This document shows, in pieces, positions 1-11,557 of a stretch of 64,000 nucleotides of DNA. The number at the start of each line of letters is the position of its first letter. Positions within the stretch are counted from its first letter, which is position 1. The stretch comes from Corynebacterium liangguodongii (GTDB taxonomy: Bacteria; Actinomycetota; Actinomycetes; Mycobacteriales; Mycobacteriaceae). Below the pieces are notes generated by a model. That model searched no databases. It saw only the letters and a list, made by a program, of their open reading frames with translations, and was not told the origin of the DNA. Both the position numbers and the translations under genes were made by a program. The stretch covers positions 1,860,001-1,924,000 of the forward strand of contig NZ_CP026948.1 of NCBI RefSeq assembly GCF_003070865.1, read 5' to 3'.

Positions 1-1
1 C

Positions 2-1201
2 GGCGCCGCGCTGTGGCTGCTCGTGGCCACCCGCATGGGGTGGCCCGTCTCCACCACGCACTCGATCGTCGGCGCCATCGTCGGCGGCGCGATAACGCTG
101 GGCTACCTCACGGACATCACGGGCAGCGCCTCGCCGTGGGTGATGGTCCAGTGGGGCGAGATTGGCAAGATCGTCATCAGCTGGTTCCTCTCTCCCCTCC
201 TCGGCGGCGTGGTTGCCTACGCCCTCTACCGGGTGGTCAAGGAATCGATCCTGGTCTACAACGACCGCGCCGCGGACAAGCTCGAGGATCTCCGCAGCAA
301 GCGCAACGACCACCGCGCGCGATTCCGCGAGGAGTTTAACTCCCTGCCGGAGGCGGAGAAAATCAGCGTCAACGGCGCCATGGCGCGCGACGCGGTGACG
401 ACGACAAGCAAGGATTTTGACCTCGAGGACCTCGAGTCCGAGTACTATCGGGACCTCTACCGGATCAACGCGGAGGCTAACGATGTCGACGCGCACCGCG
501 CATTGATCCGATTCGTGCCCCTCGTCGCCGCGGCCGGTGCGGGCATCATCACCGCGATGATGCTGTTTAAGGGCCTGAGCAACACCGGGATTTCGCTCGA
601 CAGCCTGGGCAACGTGCTCGTGATCTTGATGGTCTCCGCGGCGGTGTGGATGGCGGTCTACATCTTCGCCCGCTCGATGCGGCAGCTCTCCCTGGAGCGC
701 TCGACCTTCATCCTGTTTTCCTGGATGCAGGTCTTCACTGCCTCCGCGTTCGCCTTCTCGCACGGCTCCAATGACATCGCCAATGCCGTCGGCCCGTTCG
801 CCGCGGTGCTCGACGTGCTGAAGGAAAACCAGATCGTCGAGGAGGCCGAGGTGCCGATGGCGCTCATGGTCACCGCCGGCGTCGGCCTCGTCGTTGGCCT
901 GTGGTTCATCGGCCGCCACGTCATCGCCACCGTGGGCACCAAGCTCACCGAGATGCACCCGGCCTCTGGTTTCTCGGCGGAGCTCTCCGCCGCGGCCGTG
1001 GTGATGAGCGCCTCCCTGCTGGGCTTGCCGGTCTCCTCTACCCACATCCTCATCGGTGCCGTCTTGGGCGTCGGCATGGTCAACCGCGACGCGAACTGGG
1101 GTCTCATGCGGCAGATCGGCCTGGCGTGGGTCATCACGGTTCCGGTCTCCGCGGTCATCGGTGCGGTGGGCCTGGTGGCCCTGCGGTCGATCTTCGGCTA
1201 G
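2..1201 (+). CDS. pitA: PiT-family inorganic phosphate transporter, 5' partial
   Basis: Low-affinity, ion-coupled phosphate permease of the cytoplasmic membrane. The reading frame is open from the window edge, so the N-terminus lies outside; about 399 residues are visible. The two inverted PiT signatures can be seen as [16 protein letters not shown] near the start and [16 protein letters not shown] near the end, and a [13 protein letters not shown] motif in between. A hydrophilic central loop (around window residues 80-160) separates the two membrane halves, as is usual for the family. It ends convergently with the DUF2017 gene, the two TAG stops sharing one CTAG. It complements the high-affinity Pst system found further along. 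Family assignment is firm; the exact symbol is by analogy. Confidence 0.93.
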   Translation, partial: GAALWLLVATRMGWPVSTTHSIVGAIVGGAITLGYLTDITGSASPWVMVQWGEIGKIVISWFLSPLLGGVVAYALYRVVKESILVYNDRAADKLEDLRSKRNDHRARFREEFNSLPEAEKISVNGAMARDAVTTTSKDFDLEDLESEYYRDLYRINAEANDVDAHRALIRFVPLVAAAGAGIITAMMLFKGLSNTGISLDSLGNVLVILMVSAAVWMAVYIFARSMRQLSLERSTFILFSWMQVFTASAFAFSHGSNDIANAVGPFAAVLDVLKENQIVEEAEVPMALMVTAGVGLVVGLWFIGRHVIATVGTKLTEMHPASGFSAELSAAAVVMSASLLGLPVSSTHILIGAVLGVGMVNRDANWGLMRQIGLAWVITVPVSAVIGAVGLVALRSIFG

Positions 1202-1746
1202 CCCAGCGGCCCCATCATGGCGGCGAGGAGCGAGTCCTGGCAGAACCCGAGCCACTCTAAGAGCCTCTCGCGGTCCTGCGCCTCGGCCTCGCCGCCGCGG
1301 TCGTCCTCCGAGACGTAGAGGCGCATGTCGTTGAGCGCGGCGATGAAGCGCTGCGCCTCTTCTTCATCGATGGTAACCACGACCCCTCCGGTGGGCCCGA
1401 GCGCCTCGTTTACCACCTGCAGGTTGACAAGCTTGGCCTTGATGATGTCGTTTTCGTGGAGGCTTCTGAGCAGCCCAGACTCGCCGTCGAACTCCTCGTC
1501 GCCCTCCATCTCGAAGTCCGGCAGGAGGCGCTTGAGTTTCGGGTCCTCCGGCGGCTGCGAATGTCCGGGGCGAAGCCCCATCATCTCGGCGAGCTCATCT
1601 TTCGGTGCTGACTGCGCCCGCTGGATGAGGGCCTCAGAGACCGTCGCGGTGAGATCGCCGATGACCTCTCGCTCCAGCGGGTCGAACTTGGTGGTGAACT
1701 TCGCCCCCGCGCGCATGAGCCCCTTCTTGCGACGCCAATGCTCCAT
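1198..1746 (-). CDS. DUF2017 family protein
   Basis: A 182-residue actinobacterial protein of unknown biochemical function, recognised as DUF2017 by its position directly after clpS and by its acidic, helical sequence ending in a C-terminal segment rich in Leu and Glu. No membrane segment or signal peptide is visible. It starts 16 nt after the clpS stop, so the two are very likely cotranscribed; an AGGAGG lies about 12 nt before the ATG, which is a long spacing, and the start could be a few codons later. The context suggests a link to Clp proteolysis, but this is inference only. Confidence 0.8.
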   Translation of the reverse strand: MEHWRRKKGLMRAGAKFTTKFDPLEREVIGDLTATVSEALIQRAQSAPKDELAEMMGLRPGHSQPPEDPKLKRLLPDFEMEGDEEFDGESGLLRSLHENDIIKAKLVNLQVVNEALGPTGGVVVTIDEEEAQRFIAALNDMRLYVSEDDRGGEAEAQDRERLLEWLGFCQDSLLAAMMGPLG

Positions 1747-1762
1747 CTTCTCGCCTGTCCTC

Positions 1763-2095
1763 CTAACCTGCCTGTTGCATGGTCGCCCACAGCCCCGCGG
1801 TGTGAAGCTTCTTCACGTCGCCTTCGACCTTGTCTTTCTCCCCGGAGGACACGACTGCCTTGCCTTCGGTGTGGACCTGCATCATCAGTTCGTGTGCGCG
1901 CTTGCGGTCGTAGCCGAGCACGGTTTGGAAGACGTAGCTGACGTAGCTCATGAGGTTGACGGGGTCGTCCCACACGATGCACATCCAGGGGAGGTTTTCG
2001 CTCACGACGACGTCGACGTCGACGTGCTCATCGAGGTCCGGGGTGGCTACGGGCGATCCCATGGCCTGGGGAGTGATCGCAGCTAAACGATTCAT
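1763..2095 (-). CDS. clpS: ATP-dependent Clp protease adaptor ClpS
   Basis: Adaptor of 110 residues that delivers N-degron substrates to the ClpAP/ClpCP protease in the cytoplasm. The ClpS core is clear: [21 protein letters not shown] for the substrate-binding strand/helix, then [19 protein letters not shown] and a C-terminal [13 protein letters not shown] chose the ATG at 2095 because the longer open frame runs into pncB on the other strand and because TAGTGT followed by 7 nt precedes this ATG, the arrangement expected for a leaderless mRNA. It is the first gene of a clpS-DUF2017 pair and is divergent from pncB. Confidence 0.93.
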   Translation of the reverse strand: MNRLAAITPQAMGSPVATPDLDEHVDVDVVVSENLPWMCIVWDDPVNLMSYVSYVFQTVLGYDRKRAHELMMQVHTEGKAVVSSGEKDKVEGDVKKLHTAGLWATMQQAG

Positions 2096-2165
2096 GGGTA
2101 CGACACTACTCGCAACCTCCTGGCCACGCCCCTCCCCGTCCGCCAGCGCGGGTAGTCTATGACGC

Positions 2166-3503
2166 ATGGTTGATCCCGCGGCATCTTCGCACCACTCGAC
2201 GGCGTTTTTGACGGACATGTACGAGCTCACCATGCTCGACGCCGCTTTTAAGGACGGCACTGCCGAGCGCCGGTGCACGTTCGAGGTCTTCGCCCGCAGG
2301 CTTGCCGATGGCCGCCGCTACGGCGTTCTCGCGGGCACCCAGCGGGTGCTCGATGCCATCTGCCACTTCCGCTTCACTGAGGAACAGCTCGACTCCGCCG
2401 ATTTCCTCTCCGAGCGCGCGAAGGACTACCTGCGCAATTATCGCTTTTCCGGGCAGATCGACGGCTACCGCGAGGGCGAGATTTATTTCCCTTATTCCCC
2501 GTTGATGACGGTGCGCGGCACATTCGCCGAGTGCGTCATCTTGGAAACGGTGATTCTCTCCATCCTCAACTCCGATTCCGCGGTGGCCTCCGCCGCCTCG
2601 CGCATGGTCACCGCGGCGGAGGGCCGCCCGATCATGGAAATGGGATCGCGCCGCGCGAATGAGCGCGCCGCCGTCTCGGCCGCGCGCGCCGCCTACATCG
2701 CAGGGTTTTCCTCCACGTCGAATATGGAAGCCTCCCTGCGCTACGGCATTCCTTCTTCTGGCACTGCCGCGCACGCCTGGATGTTGTTGCACGTCGACGA
2801 TGAGGGCAAGCCGGATGAAGTCGCGGCATTTCGCTCGCAGGTTGCCAGCCTCGGCGCCGACACCACGCTGCTTGTCGATACGTTCGATATCACCCAGGGC
2901 GTGAAAAACGCTCTCGCGGTCGCCGGGCCAAAGCTCGGCGCGGTGCGCATCGACTCTGGCGATCTCGGCATCGTCTCCCGGCAGGTGCGCAAGCAGCTTG
3001 ACGACGCCGGGGCGATTGACACTAGGATCATCGTCTCTTCCGATCTCGACGAATTCGTCATCGCGGGCTTGCGCGGCGACCCCGTCGACAGCTTCGGCGT
3101 AGGCACATCCGTCGTCACTGGGTCCGGTAGCCCGACTGCAGGCATGGTCTACAAGCTCGTCGAGGTCGAGGGCCACCCGGTAGCCAAGCGCTCGAGCGGC
3201 AAGGTGACCTTCGGCGGGACGAAGTCCGCATTGCGTGCTTACCGCGCCTCCGGTGTGGCCGTCGCCGAACTCATCCACCCCGCGGGGGTGGAGATTCCGC
3301 GCAAGAAGTCGCTGACCTACCGGGAAATGGTCATCCCCTTGGTCCGCGACGGCAATATCGTCGAAGACCTCAATGACCTCGAGCAGACGCGAGACTACCT
3401 CGACGCCGCCCGTCGGACCCTACCGTGGGAGGGCCTTGCCCTCTCCCGCGACGAACCGGCGATTCCGAGCCGTTTCGTCGGCTTCCCCGAGCCCTCGGAG
3501 TAG
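2166..3503 (+). CDS. pncB: nicotinate phosphoribosyltransferase
   Basis: Converts nicotinate, PRPP and ATP to nicotinate mononucleotide, the first step of the Preiss-Handler NAD salvage route, in the cytosol. At 445 residues it has the family length. Visible landmarks are the N-terminal [13 protein letters not shown], the central GSRRAN and [23 protein letters not shown] segments, and the phosphate-binding RIDSGDLG and GVGTSVVTG loops. A TAGTCT element ends 7 nt before the ATG and no Shine-Dalgarno is seen, so a leaderless transcript is likely. NadE, the last enzyme of the same pathway, is encoded about 12 kb downstream. Confidence 0.95.
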   Translation: MVDPAASSHHSTAFLTDMYELTMLDAAFKDGTAERRCTFEVFARRLADGRRYGVLAGTQRVLDAICHFRFTEEQLDSADFLSERAKDYLRNYRFSGQIDGYREGEIYFPYSPLMTVRGTFAECVILETVILSILNSDSAVASAASRMVTAAEGRPIMEMGSRRANERAAVSAARAAYIAGFSSTSNMEASLRYGIPSSGTAAHAWMLLHVDDEGKPDEVAAFRSQVASLGADTTLLVDTFDITQGVKNALAVAGPKLGAVRIDSGDLGIVSRQVRKQLDDAGAIDTRIIVSSDLDEFVIAGLRGDPVDSFGVGTSVVTGSGSPTAGMVYKLVEVEGHPVAKRSSGKVTFGGTKSALRAYRASGVAVAELIHPAGVEIPRKKSLTYREMVIPLVRDGNIVEDLNDLEQTRDYLDAARRTLPWEGLALSRDEPAIPSRFVGFPEPSE

Positions 3504-3515
3504 GGCCATACGCGT

Positions 3516-5513
3516 GTGAAACACCCCACCGATAACCCGCTCATGCCGTCCACGTCGGAGCTGCTCGCCGCCGCGGTCGAGGCGCTCGGCGGTGCGCGGC
3601 GCCCTGGGCAGGTCGCCATGGCCGAGGCCGTGACCAGCGCCGTCGAGAAGGAGCGCCACCTCGCGGTGCAGGCCGGTACCGGCACTGGAAAGTCCCTGGC
3701 CTACCTCGTGCCCGCCCTGCGCCACGCTCAGGCGACCGGCTCGACGGTCGTCGTCTCCACGGCGACGATCGCGCTGCAGCGCCAGCTCATCGAACGCGAC
3801 CTGCCCCGCCTCGCGGACGCCCTCGAGCCCCTGCTTGAGCGGCGGCCAACGTTTGCGATCCAAAAGGGGCGCAATAACTATGTCTGTCTGCACAAGCTCT
3901 CCGTGCCGGAGCCCGTGGAGGGCGCGACCGCGCTCATGGGCCCGCAGGACCTATCTCGACTGGGCGGCCAGGTCAAGCGGGTCCACGAGTGGGCGCAGGA
4001 ATCCAAGACGGGGGATCGCGACGAGCTGGAGCCGGGGGTGCCGGACGCGGCGTGGCAGCAGGTCTCGGTGAGCTCGTCGGAGTGCCTGGGCGCCACGCGC
4101 TGCCCGCACGGGGAGGACTGCTTCGCCGAGCTTGCCCGAGAGCGCACCCGCGGCGTCGACGTGGTCGTGACCAACCACGCGCTGCTGGCAATCGATGCGC
4201 TCGCGGATACCGCGGTGCTGCCCGAGCACGACGTCGTCATCATCGACGAGGCGCACGAGCTCGACTCCCGCATTACCTCGGTGGCGACGAACGAACTCTC
4301 GGCGCGGGCGCTGACGATGGCGTCGAAACGCGCAGATAAGCTCGGCGCCGCGAAGGGTGAGCTCGCTTTGCGTGTCGACGACTTCGCGGCCGCCGTGGCC
4401 CTCGAAGAGCCCGGCCGTTGGACCACCATTTCCGAGGCCGCCCGCGGCGGCTTCGTCGCCGTGCGCGACGAGCTGTGGCGAGCCCGGGAAGCGGTAGGGA
4501 GAGCCCCGGACGGCGAATCCACCAATGACCCGGAGACCTTCGCCGAGCGCGAAAACCTCAAAAACCACCTCGAGGAACTGCACGATACCGTCGTGCGCAT
4601 CCTCGAGGTCTTCGACGAGGATGACCCCTCCAAGCACACAGACGTGGTCTGGCTGACCCGCTCGGAGCGCTACGGCGACTCCGTCTCCGTCGCCCCGCTC
4701 TCCGTCGCTCCATTGTTGCGAGAGCGCCTCTTCGCCGAGCACACGGCGGTGCTCACCTCGGCGACCTTGAGTGTCGGCGGCAACGTCAAGGCCCTCGCAG
4801 CGGCATGGGGGCTGCCCGACGGGACGTGGGACAGCATGGACGTGGGCACCCCGTTTGACCCGCGGCGCAGCGGCATCCTCTACACGGCCGCACACCTTCC
4901 CCCGCCGGGACGCGACGGGCTCAGCGCGGCCGCGCTGGACGAGATCACCGAGCTCATCACCGCGGCAGGCGGGCGCACGCTCGGCCTGTTTTCCTCGCGC
5001 CGCGCCGCCGAGCAGGCCGCCGAGGTGATGCGGGAGCGGTTGCCCTTCGACATCCTGGTTCAGGGAGAGGACTCCACGGGTGCGCTGGTCGCCGCGTTTT
5101 CCGCTAGCGAGAACTCCTGCCTGTTTGGCACCCTGTCGCTGTGGCAGGGCGTGGACGTACCCGGCAGCTCGCTGTCCTTGGTCATCATCGACCGCATCCC
5201 GTTTCCCCGCCCGGACGACCCGCTGTTGCAGGCCCGCTCCAAGGCCGCCGATGCGGCGGGGCGCTCGGGCTTCATGGAGGTCTCCGCCACCCACGCCGCC
5301 CTGCTGCTGGCTCAAGGCGCGGGGCGTCTGCTGCGCTCGGTGGACGACCGCGGGGTCGTCGCCGTGCTCGATAGTCGCTTGGCGACAAAGCGCTACGGAT
5401 CCTACCTGCGCCGGAGCATGCCCGATTTCTGGACGACGACCGACCCCGCCACGGTGAAGGCGGCGCTGCGCCGCCTTGTCTCGCGCGCCAACGCAGGCCC
5501 CCGGAAGCGCTAG
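3516..5513 (+). CDS. ATP-dependent helicase, DinG/XPD-like
   Basis: A 665-residue superfamily 2 DNA helicase of the DinG type, expected to unwind 5' overhang or structured DNA during repair. The Walker A motif QAGTGTGKSLAYL is near residue 50 and the DEAH box IIDEAHELD near residue 245. Four cysteines in the stretch NYVCLHKL ... SSECLGATRCPHGEDCF fit the 4Fe-4S cluster that these helicases carry between motifs I and II. The C-terminal motifs LWQGVDVPG and AQGAGRLLRS (Q/R motif VI) are intact. Start is GTG at 3516; an ATG nine codons later is possible. It ends convergently with the next gene through a shared CTAG. Confidence 0.92.
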   Translation: MKHPTDNPLMPSTSELLAAAVEALGGARRPGQVAMAEAVTSAVEKERHLAVQAGTGTGKSLAYLVPALRHAQATGSTVVVSTATIALQRQLIERDLPRLADALEPLLERRPTFAIQKGRNNYVCLHKLSVPEPVEGATALMGPQDLSRLGGQVKRVHEWAQESKTGDRDELEPGVPDAAWQQVSVSSSECLGATRCPHGEDCFAELARERTRGVDVVVTNHALLAIDALADTAVLPEHDVVIIDEAHELDSRITSVATNELSARALTMASKRADKLGAAKGELALRVDDFAAAVALEEPGRWTTISEAARGGFVAVRDELWRAREAVGRAPDGESTNDPETFAERENLKNHLEELHDTVVRILEVFDEDDPSKHTDVVWLTRSERYGDSVSVAPLSVAPLLRERLFAEHTAVLTSATLSVGGNVKALAAAWGLPDGTWDSMDVGTPFDPRRSGILYTAAHLPPPGRDGLSAAALDEITELITAAGGRTLGLFSSRRAAEQAAEVMRERLPFDILVQGEDSTGALVAAFSASENSCLFGTLSLWQGVDVPGSSLSLVIIDRIPFPRPDDPLLQARSKAADAAGRSGFMEVSATHAALLLAQGAGRLLRSVDDRGVVAVLDSRLATKRYGSYLRRSMPDFWTTTDPATVKAALRRLVSRANAGPRKR

Positions 5514-6232
5514 CCTGCGCCCTGAAGCGCCACCACGGTCGTCGATCCTGGCGCGACCTCGGTAAACCCGGCGTCGATAACAGGCACCGCCCCGGGGGAC
5601 GTCGCCAGCGCGGCGAAGCGCGCTCCGTCGACCTCTCGCACGCCCAGCGGGAAACCCTGCTCCGCCCACGCGCGCACCCAGGCGAGGGGGCGGTGGGCGG
5701 CGAGCAGCATCGAGGCGTGCCCGACCTGGGCGGCGGCCTTGCCCAGCGTCATCCCAAGCTCGCCGTTGACGGCAACGACGGGCGCCGAGGCGCGCAGCGG
5801 CTCAGGTTCGCGGCCCGCGGGGAGGTCCGTGCCGCTGATCTGCAGCTTCGCTATCTGCCGCGGCGGCCGGGAGACCGCGCACGGCACGAAAGCCCGGGCG
5901 TGTCCGCACGTGACACCGGGAAGTTCCTGCACCGCCTCCCACGCCGAGCCCCTGCAGCGGCGCGCGAGCTTGCGTATCCTCCCGCTATACCACCGGGCGA
6001 GCCCATCGCGCAGCTCGCCCTCCTGGCCTGCGCGCGGGTCGAGGCAGAGCATGACCACGGCCCTGGCCGCGTCCGCCAGCACGTCCTCGCGTGCGAGCCG
6101 CGCCCCGGCCTCACCCTTGGGCAGGTTGAGCACGATCGGCATGGCGAAGACGGCGGCGGCATCCTCCGGCTCGCGCCTGCCCTCCTCCAGGCAAGTGCGC
6201 AGCAGCTCGTGCGCGGCGGCGAGGCTCTCCAC
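5510..6232 (-). CDS. peptidyl-tRNA hydrolase, PTH2-type
   Basis: A 240-residue protein with an N-terminal helical extension and a C-terminal PTH2-like domain, marked by GELGMTLGKAAAQVGHASML, the archaeal/eukaryotic Pth2 signature with the catalytic Lys in GKAAAQ. PTH2 enzymes release peptides from prematurely dropped peptidyl-tRNA. The family is unusual in bacteria but I recall it as common in corynebacteria and relatives. The start is GTG at 6232, 15 nt after the serB stop, so serB and this gene form an operon. The N-terminal half (residues 1-130) has no domain I recognise. Confidence 0.78.
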   Translation of the reverse strand: MESLAAAHELLRTCLEEGRREPEDAAAVFAMPIVLNLPKGEAGARLAREDVLADAARAVVMLCLDPRAGQEGELRDGLARWYSGRIRKLARRCRGSAWEAVQELPGVTCGHARAFVPCAVSRPPRQIAKLQISGTDLPAGREPEPLRASAPVVAVNGELGMTLGKAAAQVGHASMLLAAHRPLAWVRAWAEQGFPLGVREVDGARFAALATSPGAVPVIDAGFTEVAPGSTTVVALQGAG

Positions 6233-6246
6233 GTCGACTCGACGGC

Positions 6247-7500
6247 CTAGCTCAGCGCCACGCGGCCGTCGATGCCCGCGGCCTCGTTGGCAAAGTCGAT
6301 CTCCTCGCGCGGGATGCCGAGGATGTAGAGCACCTCGTCGAGGAAGGGGTGGTTGACGCTCGCGTCGGCAACCTCCTTGAGCGCCGGCTTGGCGTTAAAC
6401 GCGATTCCGAGGCCTGCCACGCCGAGCATGTCGATGTCGTTCGCGCCGTCGCCCACCGCCACGGTCTGGCGCATGGTGAGGCCGGAATCGGCTGCGAACT
6501 CCGTGAGCAGCCGCGCCTTCGCCTGTCTATCGACGACCTCCCCCACCACCTTCCCGGTGAGCTTGCCGTCAACGATCTCCAGCGTGTTCGCCCGCACGTA
6601 GTCGAGCCCGAGGTCCTCGGCAAGGCCGTCGAGGACCTGGATGAACCCGCCGGAGACGACGGCGGTGCGATACCCCATGGACTTCAGCGTGCGGATCGTC
6701 GTGCGCGCTCCCGGGGTAAGCTCGATCTCGGCGGCGACGTCGTCAATCACGGAGGCATCGAGCCCGGCGAGCGTGGCCACACGCTCGCGAAGGGACTGCT
6801 CAAAATCGAGCTCTCCACGCATCGCCCGCTCGGTCACCGCTGCGACTTCCTCCTCCCGCCCTGCGCGCGCGGCGAGCATTTCGATGACCTCGCCGGTAAT
6901 GAGCGTGGAGTCGCAATCGAAGCACACGAGCCGCTTCGCGCGCCGGTGCAGGCCAGCGTGCTCCATGGCGAGGTCGACGCCGAGCTCTGTAGATAGCCCC
7001 GCGAGCGCCTCCCGGATCTTACGCCCGCCACCCGGGGAATAGTCCGGCAGGGTGACGCGCAGTTCCAACCCTGTGACAGGGTAGTCCGAGATGCCGTTGA
7101 TGCGGTCGATGTTCGCCCCGAAGCCCGCCAGCAGGTGGCCGAGCCGGGAGACCTGTTCGGCCTGTACCGGGTTGCCGAGCATGACGATGACGTGAGTCGA
7201 GCGCGGGCGCGAGACCGCACCGGCAGCCTGGCCCGTCTCGATGGTGACGCGTTGGCCGAACTCCCAGAGTCCGGCGCGCAGCTCGCGCTCTAGATCAGTG
7301 AGTCCCAGCGGGTCCATGCCGACAAAGGTCGAGAGCATGAGCTGGCCGCGGAAATCGACCTGGGAGACATCAAGAAGCTGCACGCCGTGATTGGCCAGGG
7401 CGGTAAAGAACGCGGCGGAGACCCCGGGACGGTCCGGCCCCGTGGTGGTGATGACGGCGTGCTTGAGTCCTTCTTGGAGCTCTACTTCGAATGCGGGCAT
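6247..7500 (-). CDS. serB: phosphoserine phosphatase SerB
   Basis: Final step of serine biosynthesis, dephosphorylation of L-phosphoserine. The 417-residue protein has two N-terminal ACT-type regulatory domains (from about residue 14, ITTTGPDRPGVSAAF, and from about residue 104) and a C-terminal HAD phosphatase with the nucleophile motif FDCDST (Asp195 and Asp197), the VVSGGF loop and the GDGANDIDML metal-binding motif. ACT domains usually mediate serine feedback control. AAGGA lies 7 nt before the ATG. The gene is followed by the PTH2 gene in one operon. Confidence 0.95.
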   Translation of the reverse strand: MPAFEVELQEGLKHAVITTTGPDRPGVSAAFFTALANHGVQLLDVSQVDFRGQLMLSTFVGMDPLGLTDLERELRAGLWEFGQRVTIETGQAAGAVSRPRSTHVIVMLGNPVQAEQVSRLGHLLAGFGANIDRINGISDYPVTGLELRVTLPDYSPGGGRKIREALAGLSTELGVDLAMEHAGLHRRAKRLVCFDCDSTLITGEVIEMLAARAGREEEVAAVTERAMRGELDFEQSLRERVATLAGLDASVIDDVAAEIELTPGARTTIRTLKSMGYRTAVVSGGFIQVLDGLAEDLGLDYVRANTLEIVDGKLTGKVVGEVVDRQAKARLLTEFAADSGLTMRQTVAVGDGANDIDMLGVAGLGIAFNAKPALKEVADASVNHPFLDEVLYILGIPREEIDFANEAAGIDGRVALS

Positions 7501-7601
7501 GAAGCGTCCTTGAATCTGTGAGTGCTAAGGCGACCGGGCGTGTGTACGAAGACCCACGCACACCGCTTATGCTACCCAACTGCTTCGGTGCCCTGTTCGA
7601 C

Positions 7602-7638
7602 GCTAGCCCCCGCCTCTCACGTGGAGGCGGGGGCTAGC
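7602..7638 (-). terminator. Rho-independent-like terminator after ctaD
   Basis: A perfect 15-bp inverted repeat (GCTAGCCCCCGCCTC and its complement) with a 7-nt loop, lying just after the ctaD stop and before the serB promoter region. There is no long T-tract, so termination is inferred from the very stable stem. Confidence 0.7.
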
Positions 7639-7664
7639 TCGTTGTCAGTCAGTGCAGCAGGTGC

Positions 7665-9443
7665 TTAGCTGTGCGTTCCCGCAGCCTCCTGCGCTTCGGC
7701 CTTGTTGCCTTGGGAGTCGAACTCGTGGTGCGCACCCTTGTAAGGGTCCTTACCGTGCCCGGTGTGAGCCTCGCGGCGCATCCGGCCAACCATGTGCGGG
7801 TAGTGCAGCTCGAAGGCGGGGCGCTCCGAGCGGATGCGCGGCAGGGAGGTGAAGTTGTGGCGCGGCGGCGGGCACGAGGTCGCCCACTCCAGCGAGTTGC
7901 CGTAGCCCCACGGATCGTCCACGGTAACGACCTCGCCATAGCGCCAGGACTTGAACACGTTCCAGATAAACGGCAGCATGCCGATGCCGAGGATGAACGC
8001 GCCAACGGTCGAGACCTGGTTGAGCAGGGTGAAACCATCGGTGTCGAGGTAGTCGGCGTAGCGGCGCGGCATGCCCATGTTGCCCAGCCAGTGCTGCACC
8101 AGGAAGGTCATGTTGAAGCCGATGACGGTGAACCAGAAGTGGATCTTGCCCAGCCGCTCGTCGAGCATGCGCCCAGTCATCTTCGGGAACCAGTAGTACA
8201 CGCCCGCTGTGGAGGCGAACACAACCGTGCCGAACAGGGTGTAGTGGAAGTGCGCGACGACGAAGTAGGAGTCGTGCAGGTGGAAGTCCAGCGGCGGGGC
8301 GGCGAGCATGATGCCGGTCAGACCACCGAAGAGGAAGGTGAACAAAAAGCCCATTGCCCAGAGCATCGGGGTCTCGAAGGTGAGGTGGCCGTTCCAGATG
8401 GTGCCGAGCCAGTTGAAGAACTTCACGCCCGTCGGCACCGCGATGAGGAAGGTCATGAAGGAGAAGAACGGCAGCAGGATCGCGCCGGTGGCAAACATGT
8501 GGTGCGCCCACACGGCCATCGACAGCCCCGCGATGGCGAGGGTGGCGAAGACGAGGCCGATGTAGCCGAAGATCGGCTTGCGGGAGAACACCGGGACGAT
8601 CTCGGAGATCACGCCGAAGAAAGGCAGCGCGAGGACGTAGACCTCGGGGTGGCCGAAGAACCAGAACAGGTGCTGCCACAGGATCGCACCGCCGTTGGCG
8701 GTGTCGTAGATGTGGCCGCCGAGCAGGCGGTCGAAGACGACGCCCATCGCCGCGGCGAGCAGCAGCGGGAAGATCATCAGAGCGATGATGGAGGTGACGA
8801 ACACAGTCCAGGTGAACACGGGCATGCGGAACATCGTCATGCCCGGTGCGCGCAGGGTGAGCACCGTGGTGAGCATGTTCACGGCGGAGGCGACGGTGCC
8901 CACGCCCGTTGCGCCCACGCCGACGATCCACAGGTTCGCGGAGACGGACGGGGTGTGCGTTGCATCGGCCAGCGGCATATACATGGTCCAGCCGAAGTCG
9001 GCCGCGCCGCCCGGAGTGAGGAACCCCGCAAGCATGGCGATGATGCCGACCTGGGTGATCCAGAACCCAAACGCGTTGAGGCGCGGGAAGGAGACGTCGG
9101 GCGCGCCGATCTGCAGCGGGAGGACGTAGTTGGCGAAGCCCCAGACGATCGGGGTACCAAACGCCAGCAGCATCACCGTGCCGTGGATGGTAAACAGCTG
9201 GTTGAACTGCTCATTGGAGAGGAACTGAAGACCGGGGCTGAACAGCTCAGCGCGGATCAGCAGCGCCATGAGGCCGGCCACGAAGAACCAGATAAAGGAC
9301 ATGATGATGTACAAAATGCCCAGTTCTTTGTGGTCGGTCGTGGTCAGTAACTTGTAGAACTTCGAGCCCTTGCGAGCGTTGCCCGTCGGTTCGGGACGAG
9401 CGGGCGGGACGTACGAGTCCACCCTCGGCGCCACTGCGGTCAT
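7665..9443 (-). CDS. ctaD: cytochrome c oxidase subunit I (aa3 type)
   Basis: Catalytic subunit of the aa3 terminal oxidase in the cytoplasmic membrane, carrying heme a and the heme a3/CuB centre. At 592 residues with about twelve hydrophobic segments it has the family length. Visible landmarks are the early TTTDHKELG, the HGTVML heme-ligand segment, the [15 protein letters not shown]uB motif with the crosslinked His-Tyr, and AHHMFATG. I chose the ATG at 9443 because AGGAGG sits 6 nt upstream. The gene stands alone here between serB and nrdF; the other oxidase subunits are not in the window. Confidence 0.97.
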   Translation of the reverse strand: MTAVAPRVDSYVPPARPEPTGNARKGSKFYKLLTTTDHKELGILYIIMSFIWFFVAGLMALLIRAELFSPGLQFLSNEQFNQLFTIHGTVMLLAFGTPIVWGFANYVLPLQIGAPDVSFPRLNAFGFWITQVGIIAMLAGFLTPGGAADFGWTMYMPLADATHTPSVSANLWIVGVGATGVGTVASAVNMLTTVLTLRAPGMTMFRMPVFTWTVFVTSIIALMIFPLLLAAAMGVVFDRLLGGHIYDTANGGAILWQHLFWFFGHPEVYVLALPFFGVISEIVPVFSRKPIFGYIGLVFATLAIAGLSMAVWAHHMFATGAILLPFFSFMTFLIAVPTGVKFFNWLGTIWNGHLTFETPMLWAMGFLFTFLFGGLTGIMLAAPPLDFHLHDSYFVVAHFHYTLFGTVVFASTAGVYYWFPKMTGRMLDERLGKIHFWFTVIGFNMTFLVQHWLGNMGMPRRYADYLDTDGFTLLNQVSTVGAFILGIGMLPFIWNVFKSWRYGEVVTVDDPWGYGNSLEWATSCPPPRHNFTSLPRIRSERPAFELHYPHMVGRMRREAHTGHGKDPYKGAHHEFDSQGNKAEAQEAAGTHS

Positions 9444-9650
9444 GCGATCCTCCTGACTGACGGCGCCCCGGCCTTCCGCCCCTTCGCTCCCGCGGGGAGC
9501 ATTGGGCGGAAATAGAGGCACCACAACTGATACCGGATCATCATAAGCCACCAGCGACGCGAATTTCCAGCCCCGCAGGGGTACGCTCCCACCCGCCGTC
9601 CATCGCACCCCCATGCAGGGGCCCGGGTGCGCGGGTGCGCGGGGCAAACC

Positions 9651-9692
9651 CCGGCGGGTGGGTCGAGCGGTGCGCTCGATCTCACACCCGGC
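9651..9692 (-). terminator. putative terminator hairpin after nrdF
   Basis: A nested inverted repeat: inner arms TCGAGCG / CGCTCGA with a 3-nt loop, and outer arms containing CGGGTG / CACCCG. It lies about 40 nt past the nrdF stop, within the 290-nt gap before ctaD; no T-tract follows. The rest of that gap holds no gene that I can support. Confidence 0.5.
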
Positions 9693-9733
9693 GGGGGTAG
9701 CACCACCCCACCCTTCGGCCGGTGCGCAGCTGT

Positions 9734-11551
<1,818 letters not shown>

Positions 11552-11557
11552 CCGGCC

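Noticed and set aside
3951..5669. Long open frame antisense to the DinG-type helicase (572 codons)
   Set aside because: Shadow of a conserved gene; no recognisable domain or start signal.
7671..9350. Long open frame antisense to ctaD (559 codons)
   Set aside because: High-GC antisense shadow; the ctaD frame has full homology and the antisense product is an Arg/Glu/Asp-rich low-complexity sequence.
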